64,000 bases of DNA, taken from Dama dama (taxonomy: Eukaryota; Chordata; Mammalia; Artiodactyla; Cervidae). Below, piece by piece: positions 46,478 through 55,938 of this stretch. Both the position numbers and the translations under genes were made by a program. The stretch is taken from the NCBI RefSeq assembly GCF_033118175.1, contig NC_083694.1, positions 41,749,608 through 41,813,607 of the forward strand, in the 5' to 3' direction. Positions within the stretch are counted from its first letter, which is position 1, and every line of letters starts with the position of its first letter. The notes beneath the pieces are model-generated. The model had not been told where the DNA came from. It was given only the letters and a program-made list of their open reading frames with translations, and did not search any database.

Positions 46478-46635
46478 CTCACAGTCCATAGAATTCTCCA
46501 GGCCAGAATACTGGAGAGGGTAGCCTTTCCCTTCTCCAGGGGATCTTCCCAACCCAGGGATCGAACCCAGGTCTCCCACATTGCAGGCAAGAGCTGAGCC
46601 ACAAGGGAAGCTAGCTTCCCCACAAGGGAAGCCCA
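46478..46635 (-). mobile_element. Bov-tA SINE, truncated
   Basis: Antisense Bov-tA from 'cagtccatagaattctccaggcc' through 'gggatcgaacccaggtctcccacattgcaggc' to the head near 46610-46635, where 'cacaagggaagc' is duplicated. It is inserted in the L1 3' UTR at a TA-rich site. Confidence 0.8.
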
Positions 46636-46899
46636 TATATATACATGAGCCAATGTATATACACATACATAAACATTCTTTTCCCTGTGCTTCTCCCTGT
46701 TCATTATAGTTTATTACAAGATATTGAATTCAGTTCCCCATGCTATATAGTATGACCTTGTTGTTTATCTATTTTATGTATAGTATTTTGTATCAGTTGA
46801 TCCAAAACTTCTAATTTACCTCTCGCCCCTTTTCCCCTTTGGTAATCATAGATTTGTTTTCTGTGTCTGTGAGTCTGTTTGTTTTGTAAATAAGTTCAT

Positions 46900-46949
46900 T
46901 GTGTGTGTGTGTGTGTGTGTGTGTGTTAGTTGCTTAGTCTGACTCTTTT
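46900..46949 (-). repeat. (TG)n tract joined to a Bov-tA end fragment
   Basis: A perfect (GT)n run at 46900-46926 is followed by 'tagttgcttagtctgactcttt', which matches the antisense Bov-tA 3' end. The rest of the SINE is missing. Confidence 0.6.
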
Positions 46950-48136
46950 TGAATTTTTCTGGATATATGTCCAAGAGTGGGATTGCAGGATCATATAGTA
47001 ACTCTATTTTTAGTTTTCTTAAGGAACTTGTATGTTGTTCTCCATAGTGGTTGTATCAATTTATATCCCACCCATAGTGTAGGAAGGTTCTCTTTTCTCC
47101 ATACTCTTACCAGCATTTATTTTGAGGACTTTTTGATAATGGTCATTCTGACTGTGTGAGGTGATACCTCATTGTGATTTTGATTTGCATTTCTCTAATA
47201 GCGATGTTGAGCATCTTTTCATGTGCTTATTGGCCATCTGCATGTCTTCTTTGGAGAAAGGTCTGTTTGGGTCTTCCTCCCACTTTCTGATTGGGTTGTT
47301 TGATTTTTGTTATTGAGTTGTATGAGCTGTTTGTATATTTTGGAAATTAAGCCCTTATTGGTTATATCATTTGTAGATATTTTCTCCCATTCCTGTAGGT
47401 TGTCTTTTTGTTTTGTTTATGGTTTCCTTTGCTGTACAAAAACTTATAGGTTTGATTAGGTCCTGTTTGTTTATTTTTGCTTTTATTTCTATTACCTTGG
47501 GAAACTGACCTAAGGAAAACATTGCTGTGATTTATGTCAGAGAATGTTTTGCCGGTGTTGTCCCCCTGTGATTTATGGTATCATGCCTTCTATTTAAGTT
47601 TTTAAGTCATTTTGAGTTTATTTTTATGTACAATGTGAGGGAATGTTCTAACTTCATTGATTTACATGCGACTCTTCAGTTTTCCCAGCACCACTTGTTG
47701 ACAAACTGTCTTTTCTCCATTGTGTATTCTTGCCTTCTTTGTTGGAGATTAATTGACTGTAGGTGTGTGAGTTTTTTTCTGGGCTCTATGTTCTGTTCCA
47801 GTGATCTATACATCAGTTTTTGTGCCAATACCGTGTTGTTTTGATTACTATAGCTTCGTGGGTATTGTCTGAGGTCTGGGATGGTTATGTCTTCTAACTT
47901 TGTTCTTTTCTTCAGGATTGCTTTGACAATCCTGGGTCTTTTGTGGTTCCATGTGAACTTTAGGATTATTTGTTCTAGTTCTGTGAAAATGTCCTGAGTT
48001 ATTTGATAGGGATTGCATTAAGTTTGTAGATTATTTTGGGTAGTATGGCCGTTATAACAATATTAATTCTTCTAGAGTGTGGGATATCTTTCTATGTTTT
48101 TTGAAGCAGATTCAATTTCCTTTATCAGTGTTTTAT

Positions 48137-48346
48137 GTGTGTGTGTGCATGCTAAGTTGCTTCAGTTATGTTTGACCCTTTGTGACCCTGTGGACCATAG
48201 CCTGCCAGGCTTCTCTGTCCATGAGATTCTCCAGGCAAGAATACTGAAGTGGGTTGCCATTTCCTCCTCCAGGGGATCGTACCTACTCAGGGATCTAACC
48301 TTTGTCTCTTACATCTCCTGCATTGGCAACTGGGTTCTTTACCACT
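48137..48346 (-). mobile_element. Bov-tA SINE
   Basis: Antisense Bov-tA. Perfect 10-bp duplication agtgttttat at 48127-48136 and 48347-48356, within the L1. Confidence 0.92.
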
Positions 48347-48759
48347 AGTGTTTTATAGTTCTCAGCATATAAATCTTGCACCTTCTTGGTCAGGTCTATT
48401 CCTAAGTATATTATTTATTTCCTGATGCAGTTTTAAAAGGGATTTTTTTTTTTTTTAACTTTCCCTTTTTCATAGTTCATAGTGTAAAGAAATGCAACTG
48501 ATTTCTGTATGTCAATCTTGTATCATGCTACCTTACTGAATTTGTTTACCATTTTAATAGTTTTTGTGTGGAGTCTTTAGAGTTTTCTATATATAGTATC
48601 TTGTCACCTGCATATAATGACAGTTTTACCCCTTCCCTTCCAAAATGGATACTTTTTTTTTTCTTTTTCTTGTCTGATTGCTGTACCTAGGATTTCCAAT
48701 ACTTTGTTGAATAGAAGTGGTGAGAGTGGACATTCTTGTCTTGTTCTGAAATTGTAGTT

Positions 48760-49174
48760 CTTATTCTGGTGCTACTTTGGTATATCTAGGACAGCACTGT
48801 GTGATAGACATTATAATGGGTGTTAACTATGAGCTACATATGTAATTAACATTTTCTAGTAAAAAAAAAGATGTGAAATTAGCCAATTGTGTCCAAAAGA
48901 TTGTTTCAACATGTAAATAATGTAAAACTAATGCTTTTTTTACATTCTTTTTATTCATACTAAGTATTTGAGATTCAGTGTGCATTTTACACTTATGTCT
49001 CAGTTTGGATTACTATAATGCAAGTGCTCAGTATCCATGTGTGGTTGTTTCTACTGTATTGGACAGTGCAGATCTAAGGAATCATTTAAAAACCAAACTG
49101 TGAACGAGAATGCTAATAGGTGATGGCAAATACATCCATCTTATAGTCTTTCTGAGGATAGCTTTATTGTTTAA
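48760..49174. other. Unassigned non-coding DNA
   Basis: No feature that I can name with confidence. Confidence 0.5.
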
Positions 49175-49285
49175 TTTTATTTTTTTGGTGGAGTGGGGCA
49201 CACCACATGGCTTGTAGATCCCTTGAACTTGGACCCAGACAATGAAAGTGCAGAGTTCTAACCATTAGACCATTAGGGAACTCCT
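49175..49285 (-). mobile_element. CHR-type short SINE
   Basis: Antisense: tail 'ttttatttttttggtggagtggggcac', then 'cttgaacttggacccagacaatgaaagtgcagagttctaaccattagaccattagggaactcc'. Confidence 0.75.
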
Positions 49286-49449
49286 CTAATAGGGTTTTTT
49301 TTTTTTTTTTTTTAAAGATTATTTAGTGTCATTAGGTTTGTGTAATAATAGTAAAATAGTAGTTTTTTGCTGCAGGCTGAACATTGATTTGGTGGAGAAT
49401 TTAAACAAGGTAATAAAAATGCGATGTTAATGGATTAAAAAAAAAAATC
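49286..49449. repeat. T-rich run and unassigned DNA
   Basis: A 21-base T run lies near 49294-49314. Confidence 0.6.
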
Positions 49450-49570
49450 CGGGGGGAATTCTGTTTAGTGGTTAGGACTCCGCACTTTTATGGCTGAGGG
49501 CCTTGTTACAATCCCTGGTCAGGGAACTAGGCTCCCATAAGCTGCACAGTTTGACACCCCTCCCCCTCCA
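49450..49570 (+). mobile_element. CHR-type short SINE
   Basis: 'gggggaattctgtttagtggttaggactccgcactttta', 'acaatccctggtcagggaactaggctcccataagctgc'. Both ends are bordered by aaaaaaatcc. Confidence 0.8.
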
Positions 49571-49747
49571 AAAAAATCCAGGAACCTTGAAGTTTGGCTG
49601 TGTCTGGTCCTTTTGGAGTATTAAAAAAAAAAAGTGTGTGGAGAGCATCTAACCATAACTGTACTATTAAGTGCTTTAAGGGAAAAGAGATCTGAAGCAT
49701 ATATGACAAAATGTTAACATTTGTTAAATCTGGGTAGTTAGTACATG

Positions 49748-49938
49748 ATGCTGGGAAGATTGAAAGCAAAAGAAGAGGATGGTAGAGGATGAAATGGTTA
49801 GATAGCATCACCGCCTCAGTGGATGTGAATTTGAGCAAACTCCAGGAGATAATGGATAACAGAGGAGCTTGGTATGCTACAGTCCAGGGGGTCACAGAGA
49901 GTCAGACATGACTTAACTACTGAACAATAGCAACAACA
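49748..49938 (+). mobile_element. BovB LINE 3' end
   Basis: 'gatgctgggaagattgaaagcaaaagaagaggatgg', 'agatagcatcaccgcctcagtggatgtgaatttgagcaaactcc', with a tail 'actgaacaatagcaacaacaaa'. More diverged than the other copies. Confidence 0.85.
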
Positions 49939-50948
49939 AAGTGAGTATATGGGTGTCTCTTGTATTCTCTAGTGCTTGTCTATATATTGTAAACATTTCA
50001 TGGAAAAATTTAAAGATATAAAAAACTTGATTCATAATATAAAATGTGAATGAGAACTTTATTTGGTGTGTTATAAATTCTGGAAATGATGCTATTGTTG
50101 TAGTTTTACGTAGTGACTATATTCTTTCTTTTGCCTCCAGTTAATAGTGAGTTGTAGAAAAGTGACAACTTAATCCATTAACTGCGTTCTTTGGATGAGA
50201 CTTGTTATGAAAGGCATACCATCTGGATATGATTTACTGTAATTTCACGTTGTAGCTATAGCATTTCAAAGAATGCAGTATTTCTTAGACATTCTGTTTA
50301 GAGAGATATTTGACTTTTAGATCTTTAAGATATCAAGTAGTAGAGAAATTTTTTTTTTTTTGAGAAATTTTTATAGTTAAAAAGTTTTAACTTTTTGGTA
50401 ATTCAAAAGTAAGGAGAAGGGCTATAAGTAAACTGAGGCAGTCTTCGTCCTGAGCCTGAATCAGTAGGTGACATTTCATCTTAGATCCAAGTTTGACCAA
50501 ATGCTTCTATAGTGTTCAAAATGTAGGTTTGCATTGTTGAGAAAGTAAAACCCTCATCATCCATAATTCCTTGGGAATGACCTCTTCCAGTCAGTTGTGT
50601 TTATAAAAGATTTAAGTACCCACTCTGAGTCAGGTACAGTACCTGGTAACAAAACCTTCCTTAATCTTCACAGTAATCTTCTGTGGCCAGCTTGTTCTCT
50701 GTTACAAATGACTACACTGTGCTCAGCGGTGCCAACTCTGGACTACAGGACATAGAAGCTTTTGGTAGTGGTTGTTTCAGATTTTGTTTTAGAAAATCTT
50801 CATCATAGTAGCATACTTTAAAAATACTAATACCCTTTAGAATAATTCAGAATTCAGTGTCTGAAGGTTTTCACTAAGAGTTAGGCAGCTTGCTTTCATT
50901 TTGTGCCCCGGCAGTCATTTAATGGATTAGGAGTTCCTGAGAATCACT
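49939..50948. other. AT-rich non-coding DNA
   Basis: 50343-50372 has the form of a very short tail insertion (gagaaattttt on both sides of a T run). 50595-50720 may be a decayed MIR, not well supported. No gene is seen. Confidence 0.45.
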
Positions 50949-50961
50949 GTGGGATGGGACT

Positions 50962-51097
50962 GCTGCTGCTGCTGCTGCTAAGTCACTTCAGTCGTGTCCG
51001 ACTCTGTGCGACTCCATAGACGGCAGCCCACCAGGCTCCGCCGTCCCTGGGATTCTCCAGGCAGGAATACTGGAGTGGGTTGTCATTTCCTTCTCCA
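50962..51097 (-). mobile_element. BovA SINE with (CTG)n tail
   Basis: Antisense BovA monomer starting with six CTG/CTGC units. Perfect 13-bp duplication gtgggatgggact at 50949-50961 and 51098-51110. Confidence 0.95.
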
Positions 51098-51111
51098 GTG
51101 GGATGGGACTA

Positions 51112-51150
51112 GAAGTGCAGTATTTTATTTTATTTTGAAGTGCAGTATTT
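51112..51150 (-). mobile_element. Tail-only retroposon scar
   Basis: Gaagtgcagtattt lies at 51112-51125 and 51137-51150, flanking only tattttatttt. The minus strand reads ATTT|AAATACTGC at the likely nick, a fair L1-endonuclease site. Confidence 0.65.
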
Positions 51151-51646
51151 AAATAAATCTGCTGAATGTGTTTTTAGTTTTTTTCTTTGTAATTGCTTCT
51201 TTCCTAAGGGTAAAACCCAACAGAAGTTTTCTCCCACATAAATAAAGTCTTTTACTCTTACCAAACCATTGCCACAAATGAATAAAAAATGTCTAGAGTT
51301 TTAAGGTTTTCAAAAATAGTTTTAAGATTTAGTTTTTTTCTTATAACCTAGATGGTTTAAATATCAGGAATTCTTTCTTCACTTAGTGATTGTAGCTTAT
51401 GGAGTTTCCTTTTCTCTTACCTGTTCCAGACAGCTTTTTTGAAGCCCTTAGCCAGAGCACAGGTCAGTAGATACTTTTGTAAAGGGTTATATAGTAAATA
51501 TTTTAGACTTTGTGGGTAGGGTGGTGTTTGTCACAACTACTAAACTCTGCCCTCGTAGCTCCCAAACTACCATAGATGATATGTAAACAATTGTACTTCT
51601 CTTTACCAGAAGTACTTCTCTTTACCTACAGAAAATAAACAAATTT
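51151..51646. other. Unassigned non-coding DNA
   Basis: It contains a 19-bp-period tandem repeat: gtacttctctttacc at 51593-51607 and 51612-51626. Confidence 0.55.
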
Positions 51647-51660
51647 TCCTTTTAGTTATT

Positions 51661-51805
51661 CCTCTTTTTTTTTTAAAGGAAATTTTATATTTTTTTGGCC
51701 ATGTCTTGTGTTGGTGGGATCTTATTAATAGTTCCCCAACCAGGGATTGAACCTCCATCTGTGCAACGCGTGGAGTCCTAAGCACTAGACTGCCAGGGAA
51801 TTCCC
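51661..51805 (-). mobile_element. CHR-type short SINE
   Basis: Antisense with head 'gcactagactgccagggaattcc' at the right. Target duplication tccttttagttatt at 51647-51660 and 51806-51819 (perfect). Confidence 0.92.
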
Positions 51806-51819
51806 TCCTTTTAGTTATT

Positions 51820-52859
51820 TCTGTGTTTAAAGTACAGTTGAAAATCAGAAGTCTGGAAGCATGTTTATACCTTAGAGTGACCAAGTTCATGTAACATTGT
51901 TTGGAAGAAAGTCATACTAAGTAATTGTAAAGACAAAAGCATCATGTAGCTGATGAATGCCTTTGTGAGGTCATGGTCTCCACATCCAAACCAGGCCAGT
52001 GCCAATGCCAGGTGGTCCTCCTGTCCCCTTCTCCCTTACCCGTCACGTTTATTTCAACCGATCATTAGACCTAGCATTTCTGTTCCCCTTCCTCTTATCC
52101 TTTCTTTCCACCTTTTGAACAGGTGACCTCACTGCTTAATTTCACAGAGAAAATAAAAGCCATCAGACTGGAACTTCTCCATTTCTAGTCACCAGTGCTA
52201 CATGTCAGTCATACCTGACTACTTACAATTAGTGGTGTTCAACATTAATAGTCACTTTATTAAAGTTAAAAAATGTAAAACCCGGTTTTCCTTAAGCCCC
52301 AAATTTAATTTATAAATCTCATTAGTCTATTCATGTATTCAGTACATTTTATACAAAAAAGTACGAAAAATAACTTTCATGATAACTATTGATTAATTCA
52401 ACTTGAACAGACTTAATTCCCTTTAACATCCAGTTCCATTTATAAACATAACTAGCAGTAAATTGCATTTAAAAATTGAATAGACACATGCCTGACTGGG
52501 AAAGCTTATAACCTCTTGAAACAAAACCTTCTCCAAGTGCTTATACAACTTTTATAGAAATAGTTAAACTTAAAAATACAGTAAATTTCCCTTAACCCAA
52601 ACATGTCTTTCCTTGTTTTCCTGTTTCAAGAAGTGCTTCTCATATATCTAAGCTAGAAACCCTGCGTAGTGTAAACACCCTCTTGTATTCCCACTGTCTG
52701 TAAACTAAGTATTGTTTCTTTTTCTTCTATCTCCTCCCACTCCTGTTATTCTAGTTCAGACCACTGTCTCTCTGCCAAGTTACTTTACAACTTGTAAACC
52801 TGGCTACTTGTTCAAATCTTGTGCCTTTCTGATGTATTCTTCACCACTGTAGTCCTTTT
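51820..52859. other. Unassigned non-coding DNA
   Basis: No named transposon or exon is supported. Confidence 0.45.
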
Positions 52860-52984
52860 GATATTTTTGTTTCGTTTTATAACAGCCCTATAGCAAACCA
52901 TTCACTCTTTTAAAGCATACAATTCAATTATTTTTAGTGTGTTCACAGAGTTATGCAACCACCACCACAATCAATTTAGAACAT

Positions 52985-53980
52985 ATCAGTTCAGTTTAGT
53001 CACTCAGTCATGTCCGACTCTTTGCAACCCCATGGACTGCAGCATGCCAGGCTTCCCTGTTTATCATCAACTCCCAGAATTTATTCAAACTCATGTCCAT
53101 GGAGTCAGTGATGCCATCCAACCATCTAATCCTCTGTCGTCCCCTTCTCTCCCGCCTTCAATCTTTCCCAGCATCAGGGTCTTTTCAGTAAGTCGTATTT
53201 TTCAGTTCTTCGTATCAGGTGGCCAAAGTATTGGAGTTTCAGCTTTAGCATCAGTCCTTCCGATGAATATTTAGGACTGATTTCCTTTAGGATGGACTGG
53301 TTGGATCTCCTTGTTGTCCAGCGGACTCTCAAGAGTCTTCTCCAACACCACAGTCCAAAAGCATCAATTTTTCAGTGCTCAGCTTTCTTTATAGTCCAAT
53401 TCTCACATCCATACATGACTACTGGAAAAATGATAGCTTTGACTAGATGGACCTGTGTTGGCAAAGTATTGTCTCTGCTTTTTAATATGCTGTCTGGGTT
53501 GGTCATAACTTTTCTTCCAAGGAGCAAGCGTCTTTTAATTTCATGGTTGCAGTCACCATCTGCAGTGATTTTGGAGCCCCCCGAAATAAAGTCTGTCACT
53601 GTTTCCATTGTTTCCCCATCTATTTGCCATGAAGTGATACGATCAGATGCCATAATCTTAGTTTTCTGAATGTTGAGTTTTTTGTTTGTTTTTTTTTTTT
53701 GAATGTTGAGTTTTAAGCCAACTTTTTCACTGTCCTCTTAGTTCTTTGCTTTTGGCCATAAGTGTGGTGTCATCTGCATATCTGAGGTTATTGATATTTT
53801 CCCCAGCAATCTTGATTCCAGCTTGTGCGTCATCTAGTCCAGGATTTCTCATGATGTACTCTGCATATGAATCAAATAAGCAGGGTGACAATATACAGCC
53901 TTGACGTACTCCTTTTCCCATTTGGAACCAGTCTGTTGTTCCATGTCCAGTTCTAACTGTTGCTTCTTGACCTGCATATA
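52985..53980 (-). mobile_element. BovB LINE, 1 kb, 5'-truncated
   Basis: The 3' tail is at the left ('atcagttcagtttagtcactcag'). The minus strand encodes the RT C-terminal region: 53921-53727 holds 'KGVRQGCILSPCLFD' and an intact 'LRYADDTTLMAKSKE', and 53653-53372 holds 'GSKITADGDCNHEIKRRLLLGRK'. The frame is broken between them near 53668-53714 by a poly-T insertion. The target duplication is not clear. Confidence 0.9.
53668..53714 (-). mobile_element. Tail-only retroposon scar inside BovB
   Basis: Gaatgttgagtttt occurs at 53668-53681 and 53701-53714, flanking 19 T-rich bases. On the minus strand the nick site reads GCTT|AAAACTC, a close match to the L1 endonuclease consensus TT|AAAA. It is younger than the BovB and breaks its frame. 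Confidence 0.8.
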
Positions 53981-54579
53981 ATCACTACTAGAAGAAACCC
54001 TGTGCTTATTAGCAGTCACTCCCATTTCTTCCCCATTCTCCACACCACTGCCCCTCCCACCCCCACCGCCAGCCATAACCAGCCACTTTCAGAATCTATG
54101 TGTTTGCCTGTTCTGGACATTTCACATAAATGGAATCATACAGTCTTTTGTGACCAGCATCTTTGTCTACCATGATGTTTTTAAGATTCATCCATGTTGT
54201 AACATATATCCATACTTCATTCCTTTTTGTTGCCAAATAACCATCCATTGTATGGAGATACCACTTTTTATTTATCTATTCATTAGTTGATGGATATTTG
54301 GATTGGTTTTGCTTTTTGGCTGTAAAAAATGCTTCTGTAAACATTGTCGTACAAAGTTTTGTATGGACATGGTTTAGATTTCTCTTGTTTATACACCTAG
54401 GAGCGAAATTGTTGGGTCATACAGCCCCTTTATGTTTTAACATTTTGAGTAGCTGCCAAACAGTTTTCCAAAGTGTCTATACCATGTTACAGTCCCATCA
54501 ACAATGAATGTTCCAGTTTCTCCACATCCTTGATAACACTTTTTGTTAATCTATTTTTTTAATCTATTTTTTATTAATC

Positions 54580-54838
54580 AAAAATTTTTGAGGGGCTGCA
54601 GTGGGTCTTTTTTGGTTTGTGTGAGATTTCTCTCGTTGCAGTGAGCGGGGGCCACTCTTCATTTCTTAGCAGTGGCTTCTCCTTTTGTGGCTACCAGGCT
54701 CTAGAGCACAGGCTCGGTAATTGTGACGCAGGAGCTTAGTTCCTTCTCTGCATGTGGGGTCTTCCTGGACCAGGGATCAAACCCTTGCCTCCTGCATTGG
54801 CAGGCGAATTCTTATCCATTTTACCACCAGGAAAGTCC
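54580..54838 (-). mobile_element. CHR-type SINE
   Basis: Antisense CHR: 'gaggggctgcagtgggtc', 'gttgcagtgagcgggggccac', 'gctctagagcacaggctcgg', 'cttcctggaccagggatcaaacccttgcctcctgcattgg', with its head near 54838. It lies inside the L1M. Confidence 0.85.
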
Positions 54839-55049
54839 TGTATTCTTTTTTTTTTTGGATTGTAACCGTTCTGGAGGGTGTGAACTGATCTTAGTTTTGG
54901 TATGTGTTTCCCTAATGGTGTTTAGCATCTTTTCTTGTACTTACTAGCTCTTTCCTATCTTCTTGGGAGCCTTTTGAGCTTTTAAAAATACAAACGTGGA
55001 TGTATTAATTACCTGGGTAAAGCTTTTTCTCTGGTGGCAAATGTTCTTC

Positions 55050-55260
55050 CCTTCTTCCTTGCCTTTTCAGCTCTTAGTTATTTAACTTTTCAGGCTTCAG
55101 TTTAGATGTCATTTCCTTCAGGAAGCCTTTCCTGACCCCTTTTATTAGCACTCCACCCATCATGTTGTGACTGTTTATCTTCACTTCCTTTCCCAGTAGT
55201 CAGTGGGGATTATGCCTGACACATGGCTGATTGAAGGACTGAATACATGGATGAGTGTAG
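55050..55260 (+). mobile_element. L2-like fragment
   Basis: 'gcttcagtttagatgtcatttccttcaggaagcctttcctgacccc' at 55095-55139 and 'gacacatggctgattgaaggactgaatacatgg' match the arrangement of L2 3' ends. Confidence 0.55.
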
Positions 55261-55839
55261 TTTTTTTAAAAAAACACAAAGTTTAAAAAAAAATTCTACC
55301 TTGGAATCAGTATCCCATAATTTTTGTGCATGCTTTGTTTCTCTTCATGCTTTTACAGGTGACTCGAGGGTAGGATCATATAGACAGCAGTGATGCGTGG
55401 CTGTCGCTCTGCACAGACAGAGGCCAGATGAAACCTTTGTGCTCTCTGCTCGGTGGCAGTGGCTACTGCCTGCCTGCCCTGGGGCTGGGGCTGGCAGTTG
55501 CTCTTTGATCTGAAGGTGGCAGAGATAAGGGAAAGGGAAGGTGGAGAATGGGGACCACAGAGCTTTACCTAGCTGACTCATGATTTGATTTGAAAAAATT
55601 TAACTGCAAAAGTCTTTTCATTCCTTTAAAAAAAAAAAAAAAAAGCTCTAATTTGAGCCTATACCAACAAAGGCCTGAGGTACCCTGGTTTTAGCTGTGT
55701 GCTTTTAGTCTTTTCTTTCTCTTTGTTGAATATGTTTTTCCTCCTTGCCTATTGAAAGGATAACGTTTCCTTTCCATATTCCATCGAGTCAGTCCTGAGA
55801 TGCGGAGCCTGATCTAATAATTTTCCTCTTATAAAAAAG
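55261..55839. other. Unassigned non-coding DNA
   Basis: A run of about 17 A lies at 55628-55644. No gene is seen. Confidence 0.5.
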
Positions 55840-55938
55840 CCTCCAGGGGGTCGTCCTGACCCAGGGACTGAACCTTTATCTCTCATGCTCCTGCATAGGC
55901 AGGCAGGTTCTTTACTACTAGCGCTACCTGGGAAACCC
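55840..55938 (-). mobile_element. Bov-tA SINE head fragment
   Basis: Antisense head portion: 'agggggtcgtcctgacccagggactgaacc', 'gctcctgcataggcaggcaggttctttactactagcgc'. Confidence 0.75.

Larger units (their letters stand above)
46167..48743 (-). mobile_element. L1 with perfect 16-bp TSD and later insertions inside it
   Basis: The duplication ttctgaaattgtagtt lies at 46151-46166 and 48744-48759. The minus strand holds, from right to left, the ORF2 C-terminal half in broken frames, then the 3' UTR and the poly(A) tail (T run at 46171-46184). Plus-strand landmarks include 'gatttgcatttctctaatagcgatgttgagcatcttttcatgtg' at 47183-47226. It is 5'-truncated. At least three younger elements interrupt it: BovB at 46202, Bov-tA near 46478 and Bov-tA at 48137. 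Confidence 0.9.
52860..54960 (-). mobile_element. Old L1M 3' region interrupted by BovB and CHR
   Basis: Antisense L1M 3' UTR motifs before (52890-52984: 'aaagcatacaattcaattatttttagtgtgttcacagagttatgcaaccaccacc') and after (from 53985: 'agcagtcactcccatttcttcccc', 'tgttctggacatttcacataaatggaatcatac', 'ctgccaaacagttttccaaagtg'). It resumes after a CHR SINE at 54855-54960. Confidence 0.85.
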
